64,000 nt of DNA from Candidatus Poribacteria bacterium (GTDB taxonomy: Bacteria > Poribacteria > WGA-4E > WGA-3G): contig JAPPCZ010000016.1 of the NCBI GenBank assembly GCA_028824685.1, forward strand, positions 1 through 64,000, read 5' to 3'. The notes beneath the pieces are model-generated. The model was not told the origin of the DNA. It was given only the letters and a program-made list of their open reading frames with translations, and did no database searches. The position numbers and the translations under genes were made by a program. Of the stretch, positions 24,919 through 33,310 are shown piece by piece; position 1 is the stretch's first letter, and the number at the start of each line of letters is the position of its first letter.

Positions 24919-25821
24919 ATGGATTTATTAGAAGTTATGAAACGATTCCCCGATCAAGAAGCGTGCATTGCACATCTTGAAAAGATTAGATGGGGTGATA
25001 CTCCAAGTTGCACTCATTGTGGCAGCACAGACATTGTAAAGAAAAAGGAAGCAGGTATTGGGCGTGTAGGGCGTTGGAATTGTCATGATTGTAAAGCATC
25101 ATTTAAAGTTACTTGTGGCACAGTTTTTCATGGTGCTAAAATTCCACTTCAAAAGTGGTTTATGGCGATTTGCCTTATTCTCAATGCGAAGAAAAGTCTA
25201 TCAAGTTGTCAACTTGCTCGTGATTTAGATTTGAATCAAAAAACGGCATGGCGTATGGAAACGTGTATTAGAGCAGAGATGACTAAAAAGGGTGGTGCGT
25301 TGCTAAAAGGCATCATAGAAGTAGATGAAACTTATATCGGTGGTAAACCCCGCAAAGCGAATAAAAAGGAAGATAGAAAGCCATCTAAGCGTGGACGTGG
25401 CACAGATAAGACAGCAGTTATTGGAGCAGTTCAACGTGGGGGTAAGGTTGTAGCACAAGTAGCAACAGAACTCACAGGACGTGTTATCTACAACTTCATT
25501 AAGAAGCACGTCAATACCGCTGACTCCGAACTAATAACTGACGAATTCCAAGCGTATCTCACAATCGGTAAGGAAATGAAACACCAGATAATCAATCACC
25601 AAGAGCAATACGCTGAAGGAGAAAAGCATACGAATACGATTGAAGGGTTTTGGAGGCTATTAAAGCGTGCTTGGTATGGAAGCCATCATCATTTTAGTGT
25701 AGCATATACACCACTTTATGTAGCAGAAGGGTGTTATAAATACAACTATCGTCATATAGATAACATATTTGCAAAGTTTATATCTGAAAGTATGAAACTG
25801 ACTAAAGAGAGGTCAACATAA
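24919..25821 (+). CDS. IS1595-family (ISXO2-like) transposase
   Basis: A 300-residue transposase. An N-terminal zinc ribbon is seen in CTHCGS and WNCHDCKASF. The DDE/N-type catalytic domain shows EVDETYIGG, LITDEFQAY, and HTNTIEGFWRLLKRAWYG near the C-terminus, as in ISXO2-like transposases. AGGAG at 24907-24911 places the start at ATG 24919, 10 codons inside the longer frame. The gene appears intact. Terminal inverted repeats could not be identified on both sides, so the element boundaries are unknown. It opens the accessory region that runs to about 29.3 kb. Confidence 0.88.
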   Translation: MDLLEVMKRFPDQEACIAHLEKIRWGDTPSCTHCGSTDIVKKKEAGIGRVGRWNCHDCKASFKVTCGTVFHGAKIPLQKWFMAICLILNAKKSLSSCQLARDLDLNQKTAWRMETCIRAEMTKKGGALLKGIIEVDETYIGGKPRKANKKEDRKPSKRGRGTDKTAVIGAVQRGGKVVAQVATELTGRVIYNFIKKHVNTADSELITDEFQAYLTIGKEMKHQIINHQEQYAEGEKHTNTIEGFWRLLKRAWYGSHHHFSVAYTPLYVAEGCYKYNYRHIDNIFAKFISESMKLTKERST

Positions 25822-25899
25822 GATGTCTACAAAAAATTGATATTTTTGAGGTAACAATTTGAAATCTCACGTGTATAAATTTTAATAGATGATTTTTAC

Positions 25900-25928
25900 T
25901 TGACATTGTGTCAATTTAAAACTATCAT
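25900..25928 (+). promoter_or_regulatory. Strong sigma70-type promoter upstream of structured leader
   Basis: TTGACA at 25900-25905 and TATCAT at 25923-25928, spacing 17. Transcription would begin near 25935 and run through three hairpins before the lipoprotein gene at 26196. Confidence 0.65.
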
Positions 25929-25934
25929 TTATAA

Positions 25935-26203
25935 GTGAAGTTGCAGGGTTATCCCGCAAAGAAAAACCCTGCAAACAAATTGAATCACAAGGAATAGTTT
26001 TGCTATCCCTCGCTAATTTAAATTGTAGCATAATTAGATTTGTTTGTCAAAAAAATATCGTGTAGCCTGAACCTAACAAAAATTCTGTTTAGGATCAAGT
26101 CACTGAAATTGGTAGACATTTCTACAGAAACATGCTGATTTTTCATTGGCAAGGGATAGCAAGCTATTCCTTATCCCACCAATAGGAGAATCAGCATGTT
26201 TGT
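25935..26203 (+). promoter_or_regulatory. Structured 5' leader; last hairpin hides the RBS and start codon
   Basis: Three stem-loops are visible. TTGCAGGGTT (25941-25950) pairs with AACCCTGCAA (25965-25974). AGGAATAG pairs with CTATCCCT around 25990-26011. The third is long: AACATGCTGATT (26129-26140) pairs with AATCAGCATGTT (26189-26200), with ATTGG/CCAAT and GGGATA/TATCCC inside. It includes AGGAG and the ATG at 26196. The sequence around 26151-26172 is nearly the reverse complement of the second hairpin. This could gate translation; it matches no riboswitch class I know. Confidence 0.6.
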
Positions 26204-26753
26204 TTTTAAAGAAATAAGCATAAAAAGAAAATTGTTTAAAAATTTGTTGTCAATAATAATTCTGATCTTTATATTTGGCTGTGGTGCAGATGTCATTGAA
26301 GATGCCCCTGAAGATGAGCCTGAATCTTCAGTGATAGTAACTCCCACAGAGGAACAAATACCAGTCATAGAGACGGCGGAGAAAGTTGAAAACGTTACGT
26401 TTAATCAAATACTCAACAACCCCTTCTTGTTTAAAGACAATGACCAGCTCTATTCGTTTTATTTGACAAATAGCTTGAATTATATTGGGCCTAGAAAGGC
26501 TATGCTACCGAAAGTTGGAAATGTAGATGTGATACAAATAAGAGGTAAAAGTCCTGATTTTGGCGAAATAACGCTTTGTATCGTTCTAAAAGAATTTGTC
26601 TGTGCCGAAAGTATAACAAAGCGTGTAGTAGAAGATGGTGCTATCTATTCTTGCCAACTAAAATTCTACCATCTTGAAGAAACTATCGGGGATCCCACAC
26701 ATGTTTATGTTTGGGCACATCTAATAGAATTACCAGAACAGTCTAATCTATAG
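26196..26753 (+). CDS. Hypothetical lipoprotein
   Basis: A 185-residue protein with a basic N-terminus, a hydrophobic stretch LLSIIILIFIFGCG and a lipobox Cys at residue 29, so it is probably a lipid-anchored periplasmic protein. A Glu/Asp/Pro-rich linker follows to about residue 55. The remainder (VTFNQILNNPFLFKDN...) has the look of a small beta-barrel or OB-type domain containing two Cys. I do not recognise a family. AGGAG precedes the ATG, but both are within a 72-base hairpin, so translation may be controlled. It is part of the AT-rich accessory stretch. Confidence 0.7.
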   Translation: MFVFKEISIKRKLFKNLLSIIILIFIFGCGADVIEDAPEDEPESSVIVTPTEEQIPVIETAEKVENVTFNQILNNPFLFKDNDQLYSFYLTNSLNYIGPRKAMLPKVGNVDVIQIRGKSPDFGEITLCIVLKEFVCAESITKRVVEDGAIYSCQLKFYHLEETIGDPTHVYVWAHLIELPEQSNL

Positions 26754-26886
26754 ACATTAAAAGGAGAGTGGGCATTGTGTCTGCTCTCCATCATAGACAA
26801 TATTCTTAATTCCAATGGTATTATACCGAATAACGAAGGGCTTTTGTCTCTCTAACTTTTAAAGGAAATAAAAAAGGAAAATTATT

Positions 26887-27288
26887 ATGAAACTTAATTC
26901 AGTTCTATTCCGCAGTATCTCTCTTATCTGTATATTGACACTATTCAGTCTAACATTTCAGCAAGTTGTTCAAGCTACTGAACATGTATCAGATGCATCA
27001 CAAGCAATGTTAGATGCACAACAGGATGCCGAAGCAGCAGATGTAACCGCTTGGGGATGGGCAGGTGGACTTCTGGGGCCTATGGGCATACTGATTGCGA
27101 CTATCTATACACCTACACCACCTATAAACAGAATGATTGGTAAATCATCAGAATACGTTGCTATTTATACAGCCACTTACCAACAAAACGTCAAGGGCAG
27201 ACAAACCCGACAAGCTGCAACAGGTTGTGCTGGGGCGACCCTTGTTTACGTTCTCTTTTATTTAATGGCAGACTCCTCAAGTAACTAA
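26887..27288 (+). CDS. Hypothetical secreted or membrane protein
   Basis: A 133-residue protein with a signal peptide (SISLICILTLFSLTFQQVVQA, cut likely near residue 31). A Gly-rich hydrophobic segment, WGWAGGLLGPMGILIATIY, and a C-terminal hydrophobic segment, ATLVYVLFYLM, suggest two membrane-spanning helices. The ATG has AAAGGAAA upstream. No family recognised. It lies between the lipoprotein and the metzincin genes on the same strand, which suggests a shared secreted or envelope role. Confidence 0.65.
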   Translation: MKLNSVLFRSISLICILTLFSLTFQQVVQATEHVSDASQAMLDAQQDAEAADVTAWGWAGGLLGPMGILIATIYTPTPPINRMIGKSSEYVAIYTATYQQNVKGRQTRQAATGCAGATLVYVLFYLMADSSSN

Positions 27289-27365
27289 TAAGAATCTACT
27301 AATTCTTCAGAAAGGATTGAGTGTCTACGTTGTTAACTCTAACCCTAAAAAAAATCAAGGAGACT

Positions 27366-28517
27366 ATGATGAGAAGAAAAGAGTATTGTTTAATTATACT
27401 ATCTATACTAACTTTTATCTTATTTTCAGTTAGTTCTGATGCAATAGAGCAGTTTAAAGTTCGTGTTATCTATTTTCAGCCGACGGACGCTCCAGCACAA
27501 CCTGATAATCTTCAAGATATAATGAGGCAAACTCAAGAATTTTACGGTGTGCAGATGGAACTTTACAAATACGGATTCAAAACATTTGACTATGAAGAAG
27601 ATGGCGATGGTGACATTGTGATTCATGCAATCAAGGGCAATCATAAGATTCAGCATTATGCTGCCAAAACATACCAAGAAATGATAAAGGAAATTCCTTT
27701 TGAATTCAGATCGGAAAATGTAAATTCACAAGACACCGCACACATTTTCATTGTGGGCGGATTACACTTAGTTGATAACGTAGCTCTCGGTATCGGTTGG
27801 GCTATTACAAGTTGGCGCACAGGCGGAAACGCAGTGATTGCGGGCAATCAACTAAATGTCTCAATAGTTGCTCACGAATTAGGGCACGCTTTTGGATTAT
27901 ATCATACAGATGTTCCAAACGCTTTGATGGGACCAGGCAATGACATATTATTGGATTACGAAACAAGATGGTTAGATAGGCATCACTTTTTCAATGACAC
28001 ACACATCAGAACAGATATACCTGAATTTCTTGTTTATGTTGGGGCTAAACGTATAAGTGCTTTCAAAATTTTATTCAAAGCTGTCGTGCGTAGTAACAGC
28101 GGATTATATCATGTACAAATGTGTCGGAACGCGGGTGCATTCGCAATCGGTAGTAGTCCTCTTGAAGGTAACAGCGATGTTGCTGAAATAGAAGTTTCTC
28201 GACATTGGCTAAAAAATGGTGATGATGTGTGGTTTCAAATTATGGATATAAACGGCAATCATATCGTAAAAGATATAAGGAATATCACCATTCCTGAAAA
28301 AGAACATGACCCCAACCCCGTCATTATTAACAAAAACCCTGAAAACATTCCTGCTGATGACCTTATCACAATAGAGAAAGAAGATGAAGGCGAAACCCCT
28401 GAAATAAAACCTTGTCCAAACTGCTTACCAAATGATGAGGAAAAGCAAGACAATAACCTTGCTATACACCCTAAAGGCAAACTTACAACACAATGGGCAC
28501 GACTAAAATTGAGGTGA
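27366..28517 (+). CDS. Secreted metzincin-type zinc metalloprotease
   Basis: A 383-residue protein with a signal peptide (EYCLIILSILTFILFSVSSDA). The zinc site is HELGHAFGLYH (metzincin HExxHxxGxxH), followed by a Met-turn-like NALMGPGND. A downstream beta-rich domain (residues about 225-330) and an acidic Pro-rich tail with CPNC follow. AAGGAG lies just upstream; ATG 27366 and ATG 27369 are both possible. The class is clear, but the specific family (matrixin-like versus others) is not. It probably acts outside the cell or in the periplasm. Confidence 0.75.
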   Translation: MMRRKEYCLIILSILTFILFSVSSDAIEQFKVRVIYFQPTDAPAQPDNLQDIMRQTQEFYGVQMELYKYGFKTFDYEEDGDGDIVIHAIKGNHKIQHYAAKTYQEMIKEIPFEFRSENVNSQDTAHIFIVGGLHLVDNVALGIGWAITSWRTGGNAVIAGNQLNVSIVAHELGHAFGLYHTDVPNALMGPGNDILLDYETRWLDRHHFFNDTHIRTDIPEFLVYVGAKRISAFKILFKAVVRSNSGLYHVQMCRNAGAFAIGSSPLEGNSDVAEIEVSRHWLKNGDDVWFQIMDINGNHIVKDIRNITIPEKEHDPNPVIINKNPENIPADDLITIEKEDEGETPEIKPCPNCLPNDEEKQDNNLAIHPKGKLTTQWARLKLR

Positions 28518-28556
28518 TATAAATGTAAGATGGGATTGATGGAAGGACGTTAACTT

Positions 28557-28585
28557 TTGACACTTTTGATTTTTTATAGTATACT
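28557..28585 (+). promoter_or_regulatory. Sigma70-type promoter for the 86-residue gene
   Basis: TTGACA at 28557-28562 and TATACT at 28580-28585 with 17-base spacing. It gives a leader of about 85 bases before ATG 28676. The leader contains TAGGGA...TCCCTA, which may form a hairpin (28606-28641). Confidence 0.6.
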
Positions 28586-28675
28586 TAACTTTAACATTGT
28601 TAGATAGGGAATGTGAGCCACGTCGCTTGGCGTAGTCCCTATCAATTTATGAACTCACTCACAAAGGAGAAAATA

Positions 28676-28936
28676 ATGTGTCAAAATAGTAAAAAAGAAC
28701 CAACTAAATTGCCAATATTCAATTTCAAAGGTTCAGATGCAAGCAAAAAGGTGCAAGAGAAAATAAGATTATATCTTTTAGACGCTGCAAATATATTAGA
28801 AGAACCTGTTACAGAACTAACTCTCAAAAAAGCCGAACAAAAAATAGATTTGGCAACTACTCTTTTTGTTCAATTTCAGACTGTTCACAAGAATTTGAAT
28901 CAGGTATTGAAACTAATGGAGGATTCTCCCGATTAA
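28676..28936 (+). CDS. Small hypothetical protein
   Basis: An 86-residue protein starting at ATG 28676, eleven bases after AAGGAG. It is hydrophilic and predominantly helical (SKKVQEKIRLYLLDAANILE and TELTLKKAEQKIDLATTLF), with no Cys pair or membrane segment apart from the initial CQ. The frame is open upstream to 28613, but the promoter-proximal stretch lacks a ribosome-binding site. Its 3' end overlaps the opposite-strand small frame at 28857-29042. Function unknown. Confidence 0.6.
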   Translation: MCQNSKKEPTKLPIFNFKGSDASKKVQEKIRLYLLDAANILEEPVTELTLKKAEQKIDLATTLFVQFQTVHKNLNQVLKLMEDSPD

Positions 28937-29042
28937 CTCTATGTAATTCTTTCCAATATTCTTCTACTTTTTCAGGTGGTAACTGTTCTACTTCTTTCAA
29001 AATTTCTGAAGATTTTCTTCCATACGAAGGTTGAACTTTCAT
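28857..29042 (-). CDS. Possible small antitoxin-like or hypothetical protein
   Basis: A 61-residue frame. The phrase ILKEVEQLPPEKVEEYWKEL recalls helices of small antitoxin-type (DUF2281-like) proteins. It overlaps the preceding gene convergently by 80 bases and has no good ribosome-binding site. It may be real or chance. Confidence 0.35.
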   Translation of the reverse strand: MKVQPSYGRKSSEILKEVEQLPPEKVEEYWKELHRVNRENPPLVSIPDSNSCEQSEIEQKE

Positions 29043-29119
29043 TTTATATTCTTATTGAACAACATATCAAAAATGCTGTCAGTGCTCCTATAGTTGTATT
29101 TATATGTTTTGCTAAATAA

Positions 29120-29175
29120 GAGGCAGATGATTACTTCTCCTAAAATTTTGTTCAGTCGTGTAAATCATCTGCCTC
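29120..29175. repeat. Perfect 13-bp inverted repeat with 30-base loop
   Basis: GAGGCAGATGATT (29120-29132) pairs with AATCATCTGCCTC (29163-29175). The interval 29043-29319 otherwise shows no gene. It may be a bidirectional terminator or a remnant of a mobile element at the edge of the accessory stretch. Confidence 0.7.
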
Positions 29176-29319
29176 CATTATACAATCCAACAAAATATAT
29201 TTTCAAGCGGAAATATACACAAAATATATTAACCATCCCGCAACAAAAATATGTGAAAACAAAATTAACTAATCCCAAAACTACTAATTGCGATTATTTT
29301 TATGTATGTGATTCCTGCA

Positions 29320-30390
29320 TCATTCCGTTTTATAAACATCTTCCCGTGAGTGAAATCCGTCTTTAATAACAACCTCATCAAGATTATCTTTGTCAACTTG
29401 GATCGGTGTAAGAATGATGGATGGCACATCAATTTTGCCGTTATTAACAGTCTGATTTGCTTTTTCGAGAGTCTCTCCCTTTGCGAGTGCGACTGCAGCC
29501 TGTGCGGCTTCTGTTGCAATTAAGCGGATAGGTTTGTATACCGTCATCGTTTGTGTGCCTTTGACAATCCGTTGGCATGCCTCGATGTCGGCATCTTGCC
29601 CAGAAACGAGAACGCTTCCCGCGAGATTTTGTCCTTCAAGTGCTTGAACAACGCCGCCTGCGGTCCCGTCATTGGAAGCAACAACAGCATCGATTTGGTT
29701 GTTCGTTTTCGTTAAGACCTGTTCTGCTTTGTTAAGTGCATCCAGGGGATCCCAGCCAACTGCCCAATGCTTTCCTTCCGCGACTAACTGAATATCACCG
29801 TTATCAATTGCGGGTTGCAATGCGCGAAGTTGTCCCTCCCGTAGGAGGTGTGCGTTATTGTCGCCTGGGTCACCACCAAGTAGGAAGTAATTTCCCTTGG
29901 GCTTTTTACGAAGTAGATACTCGGCTTGCAAATAACCTACCTGCTTATTATCAAATGAGATGTAGAGGTCCGGTTCGCTCTCACTGATTAAGCGATCATA
30001 AGCAATAACTTTGATTCCCTCCTCATGGGCGGCTTTTACAATTTGAGAGGAGGCAATACTATCTTTGGGAATTACAACGAGGACATCTACACCTTGTGTA
30101 ATCATGTTTTCTGCTTGTTCATTCTGTTTGACAGGGTCTCCATCAGCAGATTGCACAATCACCTCAGCGCCCAGTTTTTTGGCTTCCGCTACAAAAATAT
30201 CTCGATCTTTTTGCCACCGTTCGACACGCAATGAGTCCATAGATAAACCAATTTTAATTTTCTTATCTGAAGAGTCTGCACAGCCGAATAACATCGTTCC
30301 ACAACATATCAGGATAATGAAAAGAGGCAACAACGTGCTTATCAATGCATTCTTCTGTCTATACACACATTGACTGATTTTGCAATTCAT
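29320..30390 (-). CDS. xylF: XylF-like sugar ABC transporter substrate-binding lipoprotein
   Basis: A 356-residue periplasmic binding protein closely patterned on D-xylose-binding XylF. The start is set by GGAGG eight bases before ATG 30390. A lipobox gives LFGCADSS. Shared segments with XylF include LSMDSLRVERWQKDRDIFV, VIAYDRLI, DLYISFDNKQVGYLQAE, YFLLGGDPGDNNA, VVASNDGTAGG and SGQDADIEACQRI. No permease or ATPase gene is adjacent, so it is an orphan in this window. It lies 17 bases downstream of the CsgG-like gene in the same orientation. A xylose or related pentose ligand is inferred. Confidence 0.88.
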   Translation of the reverse strand: MNCKISQCVYRQKNALISTLLPLFIILICCGTMLFGCADSSDKKIKIGLSMDSLRVERWQKDRDIFVAEAKKLGAEVIVQSADGDPVKQNEQAENMITQGVDVLVVIPKDSIASSQIVKAAHEEGIKVIAYDRLISESEPDLYISFDNKQVGYLQAEYLLRKKPKGNYFLLGGDPGDNNAHLLREGQLRALQPAIDNGDIQLVAEGKHWAVGWDPLDALNKAEQVLTKTNNQIDAVVASNDGTAGGVVQALEGQNLAGSVLVSGQDADIEACQRIVKGTQTMTVYKPIRLIATEAAQAAVALAKGETLEKANQTVNNGKIDVPSIILTPIQVDKDNLDEVVIKDGFHSREDVYKTE

Positions 30391-30407
30391 CAATAATTCC
30401 TCCAACC

Positions 30408-31694
30408 TTATTGTTCCTTAGTAACTTCTTCTGTAGGGATCGATTTAAGTAAGTCGCCTTTTTTTATTTCACTTGTCTTTTCAACAATCTTAACAACTGA
30501 AAGTCTGTCATTGCGAATTTCCACAACAGCGACAGTTGCTATTTTCTTTGGTATATAATCAAGAATTTCACCAGTGTCAATATCACGAATTGGTTTACCA
30601 TCAGTATAAACATCAAACTTCTGATTTATGGCTAAGTCTCTGGCTGAACCAGCATTAATGTAAATCATATCCGGATTTTCACTTTCAACATACGTAATTT
30701 TAATTGGTCGTTTGAGTGCTTCGTCATCTACTTTTTTCTCTTGTTCGTTATTCTCAACGGGAGTATCCCATGGCGTTAAAAAATTTGGACCATAGTTATC
30801 TCGGAGTGCCAGCACACCCTTAATGAGTACATCGTTTGTTACTATACCAAGAAGTGTTTTGTCATATTTAGGTGTCCCGAATGGAATTTTATTGAGTTCT
30901 TTCGGATTAACAATTGGACGTGAGTTCCAACCATGCTGCTCTGAAGTTTGTCCAAATCGTAGATTCGTACCAGATTCAGTAACAGTCGCTTCTAATCCAG
31001 AGACTCGCGTGCCAGCGAGAACGTGGCTGCGAGCGACTTCGATCGGTACAGTAGCAATTTCACTTCCGGATGCTTCATAAAATTTCAAGTTCAGTTTTAT
31101 ATTCGCACGATAGCGGTGACCCATCACTGCAACACCAGTCTTATAACTTGTTGTGGCAGGAACGGCTTTTCCTTCTCTGCCGCCTTCTCTTAAGGTGCGC
31201 GAGGCATTAGCTTTCATTCGTGCCTGACTGAATTTCTTGATTTCCCCCATTACAAGAACATCAGCGTTTAGAAGTTTGGCAAGTGTAGCACGTTGTTCTT
31301 TATCAAGTTTTTTCAAATTGTGGCGAGAAAGTGCCATCTGAGCCATTGCATCCAGCAGTTCATCGCGCGACACCGGTTGGTACACAGTCGTTTCAGCAAG
31401 TTTGCGGTTGAGCAGTGTACGGAAACCTGCCTCTAAATCCCACTTTTTCTTAGTACCGAAAATTTTTCCGATGAAGTTTGGCACACAGCCACATCCTGTT
31501 GACGAATCAAAACGACTGTTATCTTCAAAATACAGAACTGCGACACGTTTTGTTGAAGGATGTGGTGCAGTCGTAGTCGTATCAGTCGTAGTCGTGGACG
31601 CATCAGTAGTAATCGTAGACGCATCACTAAGGGAAACAGCGGCAAAATATACACCAAGTCCCATCAAAAATAAAATTGAAATGAAACGTTTCAC
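30408..31694 (-). CDS. CsgG/HfaB-like lipoprotein-type secretion or assembly protein
   Basis: A 428-residue exported protein with a GTG start and AGAGG upstream. The signal peptide is MKRFISILFLMGLGVYFAAV. A Thr-rich linker (residues about 25-45) follows. The CsgG-like domain begins KRVAVLYFEDNSRFDS and includes LLNADVLVMGEIKKFS and a later GIVTNDVLIKGV. The C-terminal part (about 330-428) resembles a small beta domain of the FlgT or SH3 type. CsgG forms outer-membrane curli export pores; many relatives have other, unknown roles. No curli genes are nearby. It is cotranscribed with the XylF-like gene. Confidence 0.72.
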   Translation of the reverse strand: MKRFISILFLMGLGVYFAAVSLSDASTITTDASTTTTDTTTTAPHPSTKRVAVLYFEDNSRFDSSTGCGCVPNFIGKIFGTKKKWDLEAGFRTLLNRKLAETTVYQPVSRDELLDAMAQMALSRHNLKKLDKEQRATLAKLLNADVLVMGEIKKFSQARMKANASRTLREGGREGKAVPATTSYKTGVAVMGHRYRANIKLNLKFYEASGSEIATVPIEVARSHVLAGTRVSGLEATVTESGTNLRFGQTSEQHGWNSRPIVNPKELNKIPFGTPKYDKTLLGIVTNDVLIKGVLALRDNYGPNFLTPWDTPVENNEQEKKVDDEALKRPIKITYVESENPDMIYINAGSARDLAINQKFDVYTDGKPIRDIDTGEILDYIPKKIATVAVVEIRNDRLSVVKIVEKTSEIKKGDLLKSIPTEEVTKEQ

Positions 31695-31863
31695 CGTTTT
31701 ACCTCTTTGTTGAAAAAAATACTATCATTGCTATTAGTTTATCAACTTTCGGAATGTATATCAAGAAAAATCGTGTCTGTTCTGGGATATTTAGTTTTGG
31801 ATTTGAATTGATAACCTAATACAATTAGTGCTTGGTGTGTTATTACGAAAGGATTCAATTAAC

Positions 31864-31892
31864 TTGAAATATCTCAGAACATGTGATATTAT
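31864..31892 (+). promoter_or_regulatory. Sigma70-type promoter of the TAXI gene
   Basis: TTGAAA at 31864-31869 and TATTAT at 31887-31892, spacing 17, giving a leader of about 28 bases before ATG 31928. Confidence 0.55.
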
Positions 31893-31927
31893 TTTTTTCA
31901 ATTTATCCAAAATAAAAAAGGAATGTT

Positions 31928-32932
31928 ATGCGAAAAAACATACACCATTTTTTACATCTATGGATATATATTATTTTCATTGGGTTAATCTTCTCTGGCT
32001 GCGGTGATAAACAGAACAAGAAATGGCTTAGAATTTATGGAGGTGTCATTGGCGGAAGTTTTTCACAATTTGCTGGAGGCATCGATCAAATTGTCAAACA
32101 CAGTGAACTTGATCTAAAAATATCAGTTGTTGCTTCTGCTGGATCAATTGAAAATACACGCCGTGTCAACAAGGAGCCAAATACACTCGGGGTCGTTTTC
32201 GCTTCTGAGAGTTCACTCGGTTATCATGGACAAGAGATTTTCGCTGAGGAGGGGGCAAAAACAAATATCCGAATGGTGACGCTGCTTTATTTTGCTTATG
32301 GACAATTCTCAACGCTTGAGAATAGCAATGTCCATAAGTTTGAGGACATCGTTGGAAAGAAGATAGCCTGCGGAGCACCTGGGTCCGGAACTGCCCAAAC
32401 GTTAGAACGTCTTGCAAGATCAGCAGGTATTTGGGACAACTTCAAGCCAATATATAGAGGTGGGACAGCAGGTGCTCAAGAACTTCAAGATGGACAGGTG
32501 AAAGGATTTTTATGGCTGGTGAGTGTTCCGAACAGTGCAATAATTGAGTTGACAGCGATTAAATCCATCCGAATGCTTGATCTTGATACGCCTGCTAAAA
32601 AGTACGGTTTCTATGAAAAATATCCTTTTTATTTTTCGGGCAGCTTGCCAGAGGGTGCTTATGAAGGAAAAGTTGAGCCAGTAAAGACAATTTTGATGCC
32701 GACAGTTCTGATAGCTAACAAAGCAATACCAGAAGAGACTATTTATGCCATCCTAAAACATGTTTATGCTCCAGAAGGACATCAAACAATGCTGCAAACA
32801 AATCAAGCGGCAGCAGATATGACGATTGAAAATGCACCGAGAGCGTTTGTAATTCCGCTTCATAGCGGTGCCTACAAATTTTGGAGTGAACAAGGTGTGG
32901 AAATCCCAGCGCGAGCGATGCCGGTGGACTAA
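31928..32932 (+). CDS. TAXI-family TRAP transporter solute-binding lipoprotein
   Basis: A 334-residue periplasmic binding protein. The lipobox is LIFSGCGDK. The TAXI pattern is visible: GGVIGGSFSQFAGGI, VVASAGSIENTRRV, a central FEDIVGKKIACGAPGSGTAQTLE and RAVEDG-type text (GAQELQDGQVKGFLW). TAXI proteins feed organic acids to TRAP permeases. No permease gene is adjacent, so it is an orphan or uses a distant partner. AAAAGGAA precedes the ATG. Confidence 0.85.
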   Translation: MRKNIHHFLHLWIYIIFIGLIFSGCGDKQNKKWLRIYGGVIGGSFSQFAGGIDQIVKHSELDLKISVVASAGSIENTRRVNKEPNTLGVVFASESSLGYHGQEIFAEEGAKTNIRMVTLLYFAYGQFSTLENSNVHKFEDIVGKKIACGAPGSGTAQTLERLARSAGIWDNFKPIYRGGTAGAQELQDGQVKGFLWLVSVPNSAIIELTAIKSIRMLDLDTPAKKYGFYEKYPFYFSGSLPEGAYEGKVEPVKTILMPTVLIANKAIPEETIYAILKHVYAPEGHQTMLQTNQAAADMTIENAPRAFVIPLHSGAYKFWSEQGVEIPARAMPVD

Positions 32933-33038
32933 GTCGAAAATGGAAATTGTTGTGTTTCCAAAACTTGCTTGTTAAACATAGAGAATAGGTTATACCATTT
33001 CTAATTGACAAAGTTTCATTCCGATTTTTGAGTTTCTT

Positions 33039-33068
33039 TGTAGGAGCGACCTCCTGGTCGCTCCTACA
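33039..33068. repeat. Perfect REP-like palindrome
   Basis: TGTAGGAGCGACC and GGTCGCTCCTACA form a perfect 13-bp stem around TCCT. It is the best copy of the repeat family also found at 7991, 9853, 34620 and 54579. It lies in the 378-base gap before thiO, which also holds the degenerate riboswitch. Confidence 0.85.
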
Positions 33069-33154
33069 GAAGAGAATGTTGCATTCTTACGACCAATTTA
33101 TGCAATAATGTAATATCATTATTAGAAATGGTACTATAATACTTGAAAACATTA

Positions 33155-33232
33155 TGGATGCTCTTACCTGCTTAGGAGCTGAGAAAACACCTTTCAATCC
33201 TGATCCGAAGAACAATGGGCTGCCTTCGCAAA
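33155..33232 (+). promoter_or_regulatory. Degenerate TPP riboswitch upstream of thiO
   Basis: GGATGCTC...GAGCTGAGAAAACACC matches the 5' half of a THI box and CCTGATC part of the central arm. The 3' half expected as CTGG...CCAGCGTAGGGA is replaced by unrelated bases (CCGAAGAACAATGGGCTGCC). Compared with the intact element at 34765 it has probably lost ligand binding or is a divergent variant. It lies 78 bases before thiO at 33311. TATAAT at 33135-33140 could be its -10 box. Confidence 0.6.
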
Positions 33233-33310
33233 ATTCACCCATCAAAAAGGATTGATTTTTAATACAGTCAAAGCAAAATTGATTTACTAATCTATTAGAA
33301 AAGGGGAATA

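Noticed and set aside
27366..28517. The metzincin as a phage or toxin protein
   Set aside because: It has a signal peptide and a C-terminal beta domain, with no phage genes nearby, so a secreted protease is the simpler reading.
29094..29366. 90-codon plus-strand frame
   Set aside because: It crosses a hairpin and the end of the XylF-like gene and has no recognisable features.
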